64,000 nt of DNA from Planctomycetaceae bacterium (GTDB lineage: Bacteria; Planctomycetota; Planctomycetia; Gemmatales; Gemmataceae), in assembly GCA_013823135.1 (NCBI GenBank), contig PNLP01000011.1, positions 1 to 64,000 of the forward strand. The letters run 5' to 3'. The notes beneath the pieces were generated by a model. It ran no database searches and was not told where the DNA came from. It saw only the letters and a list, made by a program, of their open reading frames with translations. How positions within the stretch are numbered: the stretch's first letter is position 1; each line of letters starts with the position of its first letter. Position numbers and translations under genes: made by a program. Positions 20,546-30,887 of this stretch are shown here, in pieces.

Positions 20546-21451
20546 ATGAGCCTTGCCGACACTCAACCGGAACTCCCTCGGTTCCGTCTGATGGCGCCCG
20601 CCAACCCGCCCAAGGGATTCATCGTCCGGAGCTTCGGATTAACCGACCTCGGGCAGGTTCGACAATCCAACGAAGATCACTTCGCCATCATGGAACTCGC
20701 CCGCACGATGCACGTCCACGGGACGAATATCCACCAGGCGCAAGCGCAGTACAGCCACCATCGGGGCCACATCTTCATCGTCGCCGACGGCATGGGTGGG
20801 CATAGTGCAGGGGAGGTTGCCAGTGCGCTGACCGTCATGACAATCGAAGGATTCCTCCTCAACACACTCAACCGGTTCACCAACCTGCAAGCATCCGAAG
20901 AACACGGGGTGATGGAGGAATTCCAGAACGCTGTTCTCCAGGCCGATGCCAAGGTGTTCGAGGAGGCGGCCCAGCACCCGGAACTCCTCGGGATGGGCAC
21001 CACCCTGACGATGGCGTTTGCGGTGGAGTGGAAACTCTTCGTCGCACACGCGGGTGATAGCCGGGCGTACCTCTTTTCCAAGAACGAACTTCACCAACTG
21101 ACTCAGGACCACACCGTGGTCGCCGAGATGGTTCGGCAGGGTGTGCTGTCGCCGAACGAGGCGCTCCGCCACCCCTCACGGCACGTCGTGACAAACATTC
21201 TCGGTGGTGTCGAACCGGGCGTGCGTGTCGAGCTTCATCGGCTCAACCTGGAACCCGACGATCTGTTACTGATGTGCTCCGACGGCTTGACGGAGATGGT
21301 CACAGATGACCGCATCGTGGCCATCATTCGCGAGGATCGTGATCCGCAGCGAGTGTGCGAACGACTTGTTGCCGAGGCGAATGCGAACGGCGGCAAGGAC
21401 AATGTCACGGTTGTCGTGGCCACATTTCACGACTCAGCCAAGATCGACTGA
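20546..21451 (+). CDS. PP2C-family protein serine/threonine phosphatase
   Basis: ATG 20546 is chosen over the upstream open frame because GGAAG lies before it and homology-like sequence starts soon after. The 301-residue protein has all PPM/PP2C metal-binding motifs in order: LTDLGQVRQSNEDHF, IVADGMGGHSAGE, GMGTTLTMAF, VAHAGDSRAYL, CSDGLTEMV and GGKDNVTVVV. It is soluble, with no membrane segment. It is expected to remove phosphate from Ser/Thr residues with Mn or Mg and to oppose the many Hanks-type kinases of such genomes; the kinase at 58472-60760 is one candidate only in the general sense. Its 3' end overlaps the convergent ATP-grasp gene by 25 bases. Confidence 0.93.
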   Translation: MSLADTQPELPRFRLMAPANPPKGFIVRSFGLTDLGQVRQSNEDHFAIMELARTMHVHGTNIHQAQAQYSHHRGHIFIVADGMGGHSAGEVASALTVMTIEGFLLNTLNRFTNLQASEEHGVMEEFQNAVLQADAKVFEEAAQHPELLGMGTTLTMAFAVEWKLFVAHAGDSRAYLFSKNELHQLTQDHTVVAEMVRQGVLSPNEALRHPSRHVVTNILGGVEPGVRVELHRLNLEPDDLLLMCSDGLTEMVTDDRIVAIIREDRDPQRVCERLVAEANANGGKDNVTVVVATFHDSAKID

Positions 21452-22377
21452 ACTGACCCATCCGGGCCGAAGCGAACGCGGCCCGGCTTCCAGCGAAGTG
21501 GATCGAGTGGTTCGCCCTTCGCGGCTTGCAACATGGCTTCCGCGATGTTGAAATCCGCGAGCGCCCGCAACCCCACATACGATGTGGTCAGTCGCGGGTT
21601 GATCTCGATGGCGTAATCATTCGAGCCATCTGCTACATTGCCCAACACCAGATCGACGCCCACATACCCCAGCAATCCCGGCACGCAATCCACAGCACGC
21701 TGCCCGAGTCGCACGGCTCGCTCTGCGAACTGGGGTGGGATTGGTAACTCACCGCCAAGGTACTTGAAGCGGCCATCGTCCGAGAGCAACTGAAACGTCG
21801 GCAGCAACGGCACCTGCCCGCGCGGCCCGCACAGGAACGCGACACTTGCGGCACGCCCTGGCACGAACTCCTGCAAGATCATGGGGCCGGTGTGGTTCTC
21901 GGCCGCGAGCCGTGCCTTTGCGCTGGCCACGTCGAACGCGGAGTTCAGCTTGAACGTCGCGGTGGAGCCTGCTCCATCTTGCGGCTTCCACACGACGGGG
22001 AAGACCTCGCAGCGCGTCGGCTCGCGGTCTGTGGTCGCGGGCGTGGGAACTTTGTGTTCGCGCCAGTGCTGCGACAGCGCGAGTTTGTCCGATGTGAGTT
22101 CGATGGCATCGGGCGACGGGCCGAGGTGCTTATTTCCCAGGTCTGGAACCCGCTGAACCGCTCGTGAGAGGATTCCGTCCGACTCTGGAGCAATCACGAG
22201 CGACCAGTCGCCGGCTTCTTCAGACGACTCCAGCACTTCGACTCCCGGAATCGCCGCGAAATCTGCCACGACGGCGTCGCGCATCGCGCGGCCTTCGCGG
22301 TACATACCGTGTTCAGGCGAAGCCGAATCTCGACCGATGCCGAGGGCCGTCATGTACTCGGAGACCAAGACGCGCAT
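21427..22377 (-). CDS. ATP-grasp ligase (MfnD/PylC-like)
   Basis: ATG 22377 gives 316 residues (the frame extends 9 codons further). The N-terminus MRVLVSEYMTALGI followed by YREGRAMRDAVVADFAAIPG is the pre-ATP-grasp fold seen in the tyramine-glutamate ligase MfnD and relatives. Then come TSDKLALSQHWREHKVPTP, VVWKPQDGAGSTATF (nucleotide-binding lysine and loop), MILQEFVPGRAASVAF, and the metal-binding end DYAIEINPRLTTSYVGLRAL. Planctomycetes carry tetrahydromethanopterin-type C1 pathways with methylofuran-like cofactors, and MfnD-like enzymes belong to that chemistry. The link here is inference, because no other C1 genes are nearby. Another carboxylate-amine ligase is possible. It overlaps the PP2C gene tail to tail. 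Confidence 0.82.
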   Translation of the reverse strand: MRVLVSEYMTALGIGRDSASPEHGMYREGRAMRDAVVADFAAIPGVEVLESSEEAGDWSLVIAPESDGILSRAVQRVPDLGNKHLGPSPDAIELTSDKLALSQHWREHKVPTPATTDREPTRCEVFPVVWKPQDGAGSTATFKLNSAFDVASAKARLAAENHTGPMILQEFVPGRAASVAFLCGPRGQVPLLPTFQLLSDDGRFKYLGGELPIPPQFAERAVRLGQRAVDCVPGLLGYVGVDLVLGNVADGSNDYAIEINPRLTTSYVGLRALADFNIAEAMLQAAKGEPLDPLRWKPGRVRFGPDGSVQSILAES

Positions 22378-22472
22378 GGCTTTTCCGCTTCCCGAAAGAG
22401 GCATCGTCAGGCATACTCTATGTACCTGCCTGCCTTCCTCGCACTCTTCCCACCCACGCGAGGGTCTTGTTC

Positions 22473-23807
22473 ATGCTGCCTCTCCGCTGTCCAGGCCCGA
22501 CCCGTCGCGAAGCCATCACCGTTGGCTCTCTTGGTGCGCTCACGCTTCCGCAGTTACTCTCTGCGCGAGAATCGGCACCGCCACGCCGACCCAAGGCGTG
22601 CATCATGCTGTTCCTTCTGGGTGCGCCACCACAACAAGAGACGTGGGATCCGAAGCCCGATTCGCCCGTCGAAGCTCGCGGCGACATGGGTGTGATTCGC
22701 ACCGCGACCCCCGGCCTCATCATCGGCGAGACGATGGTGAAGACCAGCCGATGGACCGAGAAGATCGCGGTGCTGCGAGCCGTTTCGACCAACGACAGTT
22801 CGCACTCGTCGTCGGGCTACTACATGACGACCGGCTATCCACACGCACCCGTCGGCGTGGAGAACGCGAAGCCGGGGTCGCCGAACGACTGGCCGAGCCT
22901 GGGTGCGGTGGTGCGGCGGGTTCTGCAACCGCAGTGCAAGTTGCCGGCAGCCATCACCCTTCCGGAACAGTCTGCGAACGATGGCAACCTGACGTGGCCG
23001 GGCCAGGACGCGGGCTTCCTGGGTCGCGGCTCCGATCCTTGGCTCCTCAACTGCGAACCCGAGAAGGGGAAGTTCGACATCCCCGGGCTGACGCTTCCGC
23101 CTGATGTGTCCGAACCCCGCTTCGGGGAACGCCGTCAGTTGCTAGAAGGGATCGACCATCTCTCGGCGCGTTCCGATGAACGCGGTATCGCTGCGAAAGC
23201 CTTCGAGATGATCGCGTCACCCGCAGCACGAAAGGCGTTCGAACTCGATTCGGAAGACGTCCGCACACGTGACCGCTACGGCCGTTCGCGCTTCGGGCAG
23301 TCGTGCTTGCTGGCACGGCGAATGGTGGAAGCAGGCGTGCCGCTCATTCGAGTGAACTGGACGCGCGTTGCGGGTGCGCCGAACAACGGACACTGGGACA
23401 CGCACAGCAAGAACAGCGAGAGCCTACGGAAGATGATGCCGATTCTCGACACGGCGTACACTGCCCTGCTCGAAGACCTGAGCGACCGCGGGATGCTCAA
23501 CGACACACTGGTGGTGTGGTGTGCGGAGTTCGGCCGCACGCCGAAGATCAACGGCGGGGGTGGTCGCGATCACTGGGGACCGGTGTTCTCCGTGGCGCTC
23601 GCGGGTGGCGGCGTGAAGGGCGGCGCGGTCTACGGTGCGAGCGACAAGCTGGCGGCCTACCCGAAGGATGGCCGCGTGACGCCACAGGATTTGCACGCGA
23701 CGATCTATCATTGCCTGGGGATACCGAAGAACGCCGAGATTCACGACGGCCTGGGCCGCCCCCTTCCCGTGACCCGCGGCGAACCCGTGCGACAGATTCT
23801 GGGGTGA
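22473..23807 (+). CDS. DUF1501 family secreted protein (sulfatase-like fold)
   Basis: The best start is ATG 22473 (444 residues); the upstream open frame overlaps the divergent ATP-grasp gene and does not read like protein. A Tat-like signal (PTRREAITVGSLGALTLPQL) opens it. The DUF1501 signature follows: KACIMLFLLGAPPQQETWDP (the usual form is ...GGPSQ.D.WDPKP), SSGYYMTTGYPH, WPSLGAVV, SCLLARRMVEAGVPLIRVNW, and the metal-site end VVWCAEFGRTPKINGGGGRD followed by HWGPVFSVALAGGGVKGG. The family has an alkaline phosphatase/sulfatase-type core and is abundant in Planctomycetes, often paired with DUF1549/DUF1553 proteins, which are absent here. The enzymatic activity is unproven. Confidence 0.9.
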   Translation: MLPLRCPGPTRREAITVGSLGALTLPQLLSARESAPPRRPKACIMLFLLGAPPQQETWDPKPDSPVEARGDMGVIRTATPGLIIGETMVKTSRWTEKIAVLRAVSTNDSSHSSSGYYMTTGYPHAPVGVENAKPGSPNDWPSLGAVVRRVLQPQCKLPAAITLPEQSANDGNLTWPGQDAGFLGRGSDPWLLNCEPEKGKFDIPGLTLPPDVSEPRFGERRQLLEGIDHLSARSDERGIAAKAFEMIASPAARKAFELDSEDVRTRDRYGRSRFGQSCLLARRMVEAGVPLIRVNWTRVAGAPNNGHWDTHSKNSESLRKMMPILDTAYTALLEDLSDRGMLNDTLVVWCAEFGRTPKINGGGGRDHWGPVFSVALAGGGVKGGAVYGASDKLAAYPKDGRVTPQDLHATIYHCLGIPKNAEIHDGLGRPLPVTRGEPVRQILG

Positions 23808-23812
23808 AGCCG

Positions 23813-24535
23813 ATGGCACTGAAAGAAGAGGAGTGGTTTGAGGCGTGGGAGCTTGAAGCACCGCTAAACTTCCTCTTTGGAAAGACGAGTGATCGCAAAC
23901 TCCGATTGTTCGGAGTCGAGTGTTGCTGGCTGGCGCACGACACCCTCGCCAACATCAACCCCATCATTCCAGGTTGGCTCAACATCATCAATCGATATGC
24001 GGAAGGGTTTATCTCAGACAGCGAAATGGAGAAGGTGGAGCACGCTGCGTGGGAGTTAGCTTCTCAGTACGGCGAAGTGGGACCATTCAGCCCCGAGATT
24101 GATTCCCCAGAGTGGAATGAGAAGTTCCAAGCCGCTGATGCTCACGAGGTGGTGCGATACCTTGCAACCATACCTTCGGGTGATGAACACCTGACAAATT
24201 TGATTGCTCACGCTCTTATTCACCTCTCATCCGGAAACGTGATAAGCAAATACGGAAGTCTCATCAGCTTCTACGACGCTCGGCCACTGCTTCATGACAT
24301 CTTCGGCAATCCGTTTCGCCCCGTTACGGTTGATGCGGAGTGGCTCACGTCAACGGTGGTGCAACTCGCACGCGGCATCTACGAAGACCGCGCCTTCGAC
24401 CGAATGCCGATCCTCGCCGATGCGCTCCAGGATGCGGGTTGCGATAACGACGATGTGCTGAGTCATTGCCGCGATGAATCGGCAACGCACGTTCGCGGTT
24501 GCTGGGTCGTGGATTTGTTGTTGGGGAAGACGTGA
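23813..24535 (+). CDS. Gemmata-type paralogue family protein, function unknown
   Basis: A 240-residue acidic, soluble protein starting five bases after the DUF1501 stop, so probably co-transcribed. Its beginning (EEEWFEAWELEAPLNFLFGK, then TSDRKLRLFGVECCW) and its end (FDRMPILADALQDAGCDNDD, then HVRGCWVVDLLLGK) match, as I recall it, a family present in many copies in Gemmata-like genomes. Family members start W..C.dp..mL..L.gkaSdRKLRLFacACCR and end HvRGCWVvDLLLGKE. The internal FRPVTVDAEWLTSTVVQLAR segment also belongs to it. The function is not established; multiplicity and small size suggest a lineage-specific regulatory or interaction module. No catalytic motif is evident. Confidence 0.7.
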   Translation: MALKEEEWFEAWELEAPLNFLFGKTSDRKLRLFGVECCWLAHDTLANINPIIPGWLNIINRYAEGFISDSEMEKVEHAAWELASQYGEVGPFSPEIDSPEWNEKFQAADAHEVVRYLATIPSGDEHLTNLIAHALIHLSSGNVISKYGSLISFYDARPLLHDIFGNPFRPVTVDAEWLTSTVVQLARGIYEDRAFDRMPILADALQDAGCDNDDVLSHCRDESATHVRGCWVVDLLLGKT

Positions 24536-24546
24536 TCGCTGCTCGT

Positions 24547-24780
24547 TGTAGCCGCGGATGCGGCGACCGAGTGTAGCCAGGGGTGCAGTGAGCGGAGCGA
24601 ACAAACCCCTGGTCCGAGGGCATCGCGAGGGTGTCTGTCGCCCCTCCGGGGCTGCGATCCGCATTGCGCCGGAGACCAGGGGTTGCGCTCGAAGACTCGC
24701 TCCACCCCTGGCTACACTCGGTCGCCGCATCCGCGGCTACAAACACGCACCGCACTTCGCGGCTACAAACACGCACCGCA
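24547..24780. repeat. Composite palindromic repeat with 39-bp perfect arms
   Basis: Bases 24547-24585 and 24703-24741 are perfect inverted copies of each other (39 bp). They contain GTAGCCGCGGATGCGGCGAC and GTAGCCAGGGGTG. Inside is a second dyad (AACCCCTGGTC/GACCAGGGGTT) and a CCCCTCCGGGG hairpin. A 26-bp unit containing GCGGCTACAAACACGCACC is then repeated twice in tandem at the right edge. No gene lies between 24536 and 24844. The inner CCAGGGGT/ACCCCTGG core recurs at 45441-45565. It looks like a non-coding mobile or expanded intergenic element. Confidence 0.8.
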
Positions 24781-24794
24781 CTTCGCAGGATGGA

Positions 24795-24825
24795 AACAAA
24801 AAGCCACGGGGAAGACCCCGTGGCT
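24795..24825 (-). terminator. Rho-independent terminator of the ATP synthase operon
   Basis: On the minus strand AGCCACGGGG / CCCCGTGGCT form a perfect 10-bp stem with a 4-base loop, followed by TTTTTGTTT. It lies about 20 bases after the atpC stop. The stem core is the same CCACGGGG/CCCCGTGG dyad used by a dispersed repeat at 44963-44990 and 47797-47869, so the terminator may be built from a repeat copy. Confidence 0.88.
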
Positions 24826-24844
24826 TGATCGGCTCATCTGTAAC

Positions 24845-25336
24845 TCACGCACTCGCGTTGCGGGCGGCAACTCGCTTCATGCCGGCTGCAAGGTCGCGTG
24901 CCTTGGCCTTGTTCGCACGTTCGGCCACGTTCCCGCTCGGCAACGCTTCCGCGTCGGCTGCGGCCTTCGTCGCCAGGTCGGTCGTCACCTCGGCAGCCTT
25001 GCGGGCGTGGCTCGTCAACACCGTTACCACGTTCGAGCGAACCTGCACGAAGCCCGCTTCCACGAAGTATCGCTCGGCCGTTGTGCCAGTCTTCAGGCGG
25101 AGTTCACCGGCACCAAGCCGACCGATGATCGGTGCTCGGCCCGGCAGCACGCCGAGTTCGCCATCGAACATCGGAACCACGATGAAGTCCACAACCGTGT
25201 CGAGGATGGCCTTCTCGGGGGTGACCACCACGCAACGCAACTTCCCCTTCAACTTCTCGTCCTGAATGTTCGAGACGTTGCTCGGCATCAGGGCGTGTTC
25301 CATAGCGGATTGAACGGTCGGTTCAGGGGTTGGCAT
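24845..25336 (-). CDS. atpC: ATP synthase F1 epsilon subunit
   Basis: A 163-residue protein, longer than the usual 130-140 because of about 30 extra N-terminal residues; starts at 25303 or 25288 would shorten it. The beta-sandwich domain is clear: GKLRCVVVTPEKAILDTVVD, VPMFDGELGVLPGRAPIIGRL, GAGELRLKTG, FVEAGFVQVRSNVVTVLT. It is followed by an Ala/Lys-rich helical C-terminal domain (ARKAAEVTTDLATKAAADAE). It forms part of the central stalk and inhibits ATP hydrolysis in F1Fo. It is last in the operon, 108 bases from atpD, with a palindromic repeat in the gap. Confidence 0.93.
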   Translation of the reverse strand: MPTPEPTVQSAMEHALMPSNVSNIQDEKLKGKLRCVVVTPEKAILDTVVDFIVVPMFDGELGVLPGRAPIIGRLGAGELRLKTGTTAERYFVEAGFVQVRSNVVTVLTSHARKAAEVTTDLATKAAADAEALPSGNVAERANKAKARDLAAGMKRVAARNASA

Positions 25337-25364
25337 GGTCGTTGTGTGGGTTGTGGGTGTTGTG

Positions 25365-25435
25365 GCGAGCGAGGGACGTGAATCCCTGTCTGTTCAATCG
25401 TGAGAGGACAGGGGACTCACATCCCCCGCTCGCCG
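25365..25435. repeat. GGCGAGCGGGG-type inverted repeat between atpD and atpC
   Basis: GGCGAGCGAGGGACGTGAAT at the left edge is matched by an imperfect inverted copy ending CATCCCCCGCTCGCC at the right edge, with inner CCCTGT/ACAGGGG pairing. The same type of element occurs at 63492-63571. It occupies almost the whole atpD-atpC spacer and may affect the relative level of the epsilon subunit. Confidence 0.7.
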
Positions 25436-25444
25436 GGAACGAAC

Positions 25445-26980
<1,536 letters not shown>

Positions 26981-27457
26981 CTAAACGGGTTTCGGTATCA
27001 GAAAGCTCAGGTGATGCTCGCAGTGTCGCAACTGCAATCGCACCGCAGTGTCCTTGTTCATCGCACCAAACAGCGGGGACGGGTGAATCGGCCCCGTGTG
27101 TGCCGCGAACTTCGTCGCGGCAGCATTCAACTTCGCGACCGCTACTTTTGGGTCGCCGCCAGACTTCGGGACGGTCATACGAAGCGTTGGCTTACCGCTC
27201 GGCATTCCCTCAGCAAGATACTCCCGCAACAGCACTTTCCCCGTCGTTACCCGCATCAGCCAAAGAATGGGCCAAAACACGAGTGGGAACTTCGGGAACC
27301 CTTCAACCGGGTACGAGAGCCAGTTCGCAAGATGCCCCGCGACCTGCCCCAGATCCCAGTTGCCCGCCCTGTCGTATCCGTTCGCGAGCAAATTCTCGGC
27401 GTCCGCAACCACTTCGTCTAGCGTGGCGAACGACAACTTGCGGCGTTCGACAGGCAT
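26981..27457 (-). CDS. DUF1569 (DinB-like) protein inside the atp operon
   Basis: A 158-residue protein from ATG 27457 with GGGA upstream. The pattern of a four-helix DinB/DUF1569 protein is visible: LSFATLDEVVADAENLLANG, NWDLGQVAGHLANWLSYPVE, a Pro-rich middle, then HPSPLFGAMNKDTAVRLQLR and HCEHHLSFL. Histidines in GHLANW and HCEHHLSF could bind a metal, as in DinB-like enzymes. It lies 42 bases after atpG and 81 before atpD on the same strand, so it must be transcribed with the ATP synthase. It is not part of standard atp operons. Its role is unknown; a thiol-transferase-type activity or a purely hitch-hiking position are both possible. Confidence 0.8.
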   Translation of the reverse strand: MPVERRKLSFATLDEVVADAENLLANGYDRAGNWDLGQVAGHLANWLSYPVEGFPKFPLVFWPILWLMRVTTGKVLLREYLAEGMPSGKPTLRMTVPKSGGDPKVAVAKLNAAATKFAAHTGPIHPSPLFGAMNKDTAVRLQLRHCEHHLSFLIPKPV

Positions 27458-27499
27458 CGGGAGGTTCCCTTTTCGAAGCCGCTAGCGGCTTCGCAGTTC

Positions 27500-28390
27500 T
27501 CACTTGAGTGCTTCGGAACCTGCGATGAGCTCGCTGATTTCCTTCGTGATGTTCGCCTGACGGTTCCGGTTGTAGACCCGCGTGATTTCCTTGATTAGGT
27601 CGCCCGCGTTCTCGGTGGCTGCCTTCATCGCGACCCGGCGAGCAATCTGCTCGCTCACGGCGGCGTCGAGGAACATCTTGAACAACCGCACCTTCAACGC
27701 GGCCGGTACCAACTCTTCGAGGATCTCCGAAGCGTCTGGGAGGAACTCGTAGCTCACCTTGGACTCGCTCGCTGCGGGAGCCGCGCCGGGTTTGCGTGTT
27801 TCCACCGACATCGACGACAACGGCAAGAGTGTTTCGACAACAACCTGTTGCCGGGCCGCGTTGATGAACTTCATGTACGCGACCTTCACTTCGTCAATCT
27901 GGCCTGTGACGAAGAGGTCGATGTAGTGGTTCGCGAGCACATCAACTTCGGCGAACGATGGCTTCTCGTTGAAGTTCGTGTATTCCTTCGCTCGCGGAAT
28001 ACCCTGGAACTTGTAGAACGCGATGCCCCGCTTACCTGCGGCTTCCAACTCGAATGGAACGTTCGCCTCGCGGTAGTGCCGTATCGTCGCCATCCCTTCG
28101 CGGATGATGCTGCCGTTGTATCCGCCGCACAGCCCACGGTTCGCAGAGATAACCAGCAACAGCGACTTCTTTACCGGACGCGTGACGAGCAAAGGGTGCG
28201 AAACCTCACCCGCGTTCTTGCTCAGGTCGGCGGCCAACTCTGCGATCTTCCGCGTGTACGCGTCGGCCTCGGTAGCACGGTCGAGCGCCTTCTTGAAGCG
28301 TGCGGTGGCGATGAGTTCCATCGTCCGGGTGATCTTCCGGATGTTCCGCACCGCCTTGCGGCGCTTCACGAGGACTCGAAGGTTTGCCAT
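27500..28390 (-). CDS. atpG: ATP synthase F1 gamma subunit
   Basis: 296 residues, normal length. The N-terminal helix RRKAVRNIRKITRTMELIATARFKK (here in two overlapping parts, RRKAVRNIRKITRTMEL and IATARFKKAL) and the C-terminal helix NRNRQANITKEISELIAGSE pair as the coiled-coil rotor shaft. The middle carries SANRGLCGGYNGSI, the conserved Rossmann-like entry. It turns inside the alpha3beta3 head and links it to the c-ring. The gene follows atpA across a spacer filled by a palindromic repeat. Confidence 0.96.
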   Translation of the reverse strand: MANLRVLVKRRKAVRNIRKITRTMELIATARFKKALDRATEADAYTRKIAELAADLSKNAGEVSHPLLVTRPVKKSLLLVISANRGLCGGYNGSIIREGMATIRHYREANVPFELEAAGKRGIAFYKFQGIPRAKEYTNFNEKPSFAEVDVLANHYIDLFVTGQIDEVKVAYMKFINAARQQVVVETLLPLSSMSVETRKPGAAPAASESKVSYEFLPDASEILEELVPAALKVRLFKMFLDAAVSEQIARRVAMKAATENAGDLIKEITRVYNRNRQANITKEISELIAGSEALK

Positions 28391-28396
28391 CGGAGT

Positions 28397-28497
28397 AGTT
28401 CTCAGTGGTCAGTTATCAGTGTTCAGTAAATCCAAAGCACACCGAAGTAATCAGTTGCAGTAGGTTTGACTGACAACTGATTACTGACAACTAACAA
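28397..28497. repeat. CAGTTATCAGT-type palindromic repeat between atpA and atpG
   Basis: The spacer contains CAGTGGTCAGTTATCAGTG on the left and, inverted, GACAACTGATTACTGACAAC on the right, with an imperfect dyad of about 30 bases per arm. It fills the entire 107-base gap and is A+T-richer than the flanking genes. It is a different family from the repeats in the atpD-atpC and atpE-atpF spacers. Confidence 0.65.
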
Positions 28498-30222
28498 CTA
28501 GCCGCGGAACTGTGGTTGGAACTCGGCGATGGCCGCGTTCAGTTTCTCCACCACTTCCGGCGTCATGTCCTTCTTTTCCGCGAGGAGAGCCCGAACCTCT
28601 GACTTCTGTTCCTTCATGAACTTCAGGAACTGCTCTTCCCACAATCGCACCTTGCTCCGCTCCACCTTGTCGAGACTACCGCTGTTACCAGCGTAGATGA
28701 TCATGATCTGGTCGATCACGTTCAGCGGGCGGTACTGACCCTGCTTCAGGATCTCGACCATGCGTTGACCGCGGTCGAGTTGCCGTTGGGTGGCAGGGTC
28801 GAGGTCGGTGCCGAGTTGGGCGAACGCTTCCAGTTCGCGGAACTGAGCGAGCGTGAGCTTCAAACCGCCGGCCACGGTCTTGTTCTTCATCGCCTTGATC
28901 TGAGCGTTGCCACCGACGCGGCTCACGGAAATACCCACGTCCACGGCCGGGAGAACGCCCGCGTTCTTCAGGTCGGGCTGGAGGTAAATCTGGCCGTCGG
29001 TGATCGAGATCACGTTCGTCGGGATGTACGCCGAAACTTCGCCTTCGAGAGTCTCGATGATCGGCAGAGCCGTGAGCGATCCACCCGTGCCCGCAACCTT
29101 GGCGATCTTGGCGCCAGGGAACTTCTTGAGGTCGTGCTTGGCCTGGTCGTAGCCACCCAGTTCAGCCGGGCCGACGTAGACCATACCCTTGTCGCCAGGG
29201 CCGCGACGTTCACCTGGGTTGGATTGCTTGTTGATACCCCAGTGAATGTCGGCGTTCGTCGGGTCGGTGTGCCCGTCGATAATCACCCAACGCTCGGCGA
29301 GCTTGGCGCTCCGTTCGAGCAAACGGGAGTGACAGTAGAACACGTCGCCAGGATAGGCTTCGCGACCTGGAGGGCGGCGAACCAGCAGCGAAAGTTGGCG
29401 ATACGCGGCGGCTTGCTTCGACAAGTCGTCGTACACACAGAGGGTGTCGCGACCTTCTTCGTACATGAAGTACTCGGCCATCGCCGTGCCAGCGTATGGG
29501 GCGAGGTACTGGAGCGGTGCGGCGTCGGCGGCCGAGGCGACGACGACGATGGTGTACTCCATCGCGCCGGCCTTCCGAAGAATCTCCACCACGCCAGCGA
29601 CCTTCGACTCCATCTGCCCGCACGCAACGTACACGCAGATGACGTTCTCTTCCTTCTGGTTGATGATCGTGTCGATAGCAATGGCGGTCTTGCCCGTCTT
29701 GCGGTCGCCGATGATCAACTCACGCTGCCCACGACCGATCGGGGTCATGGCGTCGATGGCCTTGATGCCTGTCTGAAGCGGTTGCTTCACCGGCTGCCGT
29801 TCAACGATACCCGCTGCCGGGCTTTCGACAGGCCGACGCTTCGTGGCCAGAATCGGCCCCTTGCCGTCGAGCGGATTGCCGAGCGGGTCCACGACTCGGC
29901 CAATCAGGGCCGGGCCGACGGGGACGGACAGCAGCTCGCCGGTGGTGCGAACTTCCATCCCCTCGCGGACCTTCAGGTAATCGCCGAGGACGATCACCGC
30001 GACCGCGGATTCTTCGAGGTTGAATGCCTGGCCTTTAACGCCAGCCTCGGGGAAGTCCACAAGTTCACCGGCCATGACCTGCGACAGGCCATAGCAACGG
30101 GCGATACCGTCGCCGACTTCGAGCACCTGACCAACCTCACGCGACTCGACCTTACGGTCGTAGTCGGTGATTTGCTTGGTCAGCACGCTGATGATTTCGC
30201 CGGCATTAATTTTGGACGACAT
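28498..30222 (-). CDS. atpA: ATP synthase F1 alpha subunit with an extra ~55-residue insertion
   Basis: 574 residues, where about 505 is usual. All family blocks are present: the barrel ([20 protein letters not shown]), the P-loop [76 protein letters not shown] and GISVSRVGG. Between [10 protein letters not shown] and GSLTALPII the usual linker of about 17 residues is replaced by 72 (residues about 309-380), including [20 protein letters not shown] and [20 protein letters not shown]. The frame is open with normal codon use, so it is translated. The non-catalytic nucleotide-binding function should be kept. Its start overlaps the atpH stop by 17 bases. Confidence 0.97.
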   Translation of the reverse strand: MSSKINAGEIISVLTKQITDYDRKVESREVGQVLEVGDGIARCYGLSQVMAGELVDFPEAGVKGQAFNLEESAVAVIVLGDYLKVREGMEVRTTGELLSVPVGPALIGRVVDPLGNPLDGKGPILATKRRPVESPAAGIVERQPVKQPLQTGIKAIDAMTPIGRGQRELIIGDRKTGKTAIAIDTIINQKEENVICVYVACGQMESKVAGVVEILRKAGAMEYTIVVVASAADAAPLQYLAPYAGTAMAEYFMYEEGRDTLCVYDDLSKQAAAYRQLSLLVRRPPGREAYPGDVFYCHSRLLERSAKLAERWVIIDGHTDPTNADIHWGINKQSNPGERRGPGDKGMVYVGPAELGGYDQAKHDLKKFPGAKIAKVAGTGGSLTALPIIETLEGEVSAYIPTNVISITDGQIYLQPDLKNAGVLPAVDVGISVSRVGGNAQIKAMKNKTVAGGLKLTLAQFRELEAFAQLGTDLDPATQRQLDRGQRMVEILKQGQYRPLNVIDQIMIIYAGNSGSLDKVERSKVRLWEEQFLKFMKEQKSEVRALLAEKKDMTPEVVEKLNAAIAEFQPQFRG

Positions 30223-30826
30223 AGCTGCTGCCCTTGTCGAGCAATTGAGTACGGAGGGTATTGAGCCGGGTGCGAACAGACGTATCGATCACCCGGTCGC
30301 CAATCTGAACGACCATGCCCCCGAGCAGGTTCGGATCCACGCGAGTCGCGAGGACCGGTTGCTGCTTCAGCAGGGCTGCAAGAGTACTCGTCAAAGTCGA
30401 GCGCTGGGCTTCGGAAAGCTCGACCGCGGAGGTCACCTTCACGCGAACACGCCCAGCTCGATCATCGAGCAACTGGCGATAAGCGCCGGCGATTCCCGCC
30501 AAAAGATTCAGTCGGTTGTTCTTCGTGAGAACCGATAGCAAGCCACGGAACAGATCGGAAGCGTTACCTGGCAGAGCCGCACCCAGCGCGGAGGCCTTGG
30601 CACGCTTCCCCACGGCTGGGCTTGCGAGAAAGCTCGCCACATCCGGGTTCGTGTTGAGCACGCCCGTGACAAAATCGCCTAGTTCCTCACCCAGAGCGAT
30701 GACCGCTTCCTTCGGGTTGGGCTGCCCGAGTGCCGCAGCAATCAGCGCCTCGGCGTACACCTTCGCGAGCCGGGATTGAACCGACCCCGCTTGCAGAACG
30801 GTGTCTCGCAGTTCGTTGATGTTCAT
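30206..30826 (-). CDS. atpH: ATP synthase delta subunit
   Basis: ATG 30826 gives 206 residues; 16 more codons are open upstream but are not protein-like. The N-terminal helical domain ([19 protein letters not shown], then a [20 protein letters not shown] segment) and the C-terminal strand-helix part ([40 protein letters not shown]) are typical. The ending KTRL-type helix is represented by [13 protein letters not shown]. It holds the peripheral stalk to the top of F1. It lies between atpF and atpA, in the usual order. Confidence 0.92.
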   Translation of the reverse strand: MNINELRDTVLQAGSVQSRLAKVYAEALIAAALGQPNPKEAVIALGEELGDFVTGVLNTNPDVASFLASPAVGKRAKASALGAALPGNASDLFRGLLSVLTKNNRLNLLAGIAGAYRQLLDDRAGRVRVKVTSAVELSEAQRSTLTSTLAALLKQQPVLATRVDPNLLGGMVVQIGDRVIDTSVRTRLNTLRTQLLDKGSSYVVQN

Positions 30827-30887
30827 GTTGCGGTCCCGGACACGGGAAGCCGACCGAGTCGCCTCGGTGGGCACACCTTGTTCACAA

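Noticed and set aside
28765..30264. Plus-strand open frame of 499 codons
   Set aside because: It is antisense to atpA, which is unmistakable on the minus strand. The plus product is His/Arg/Val-rich without domains.
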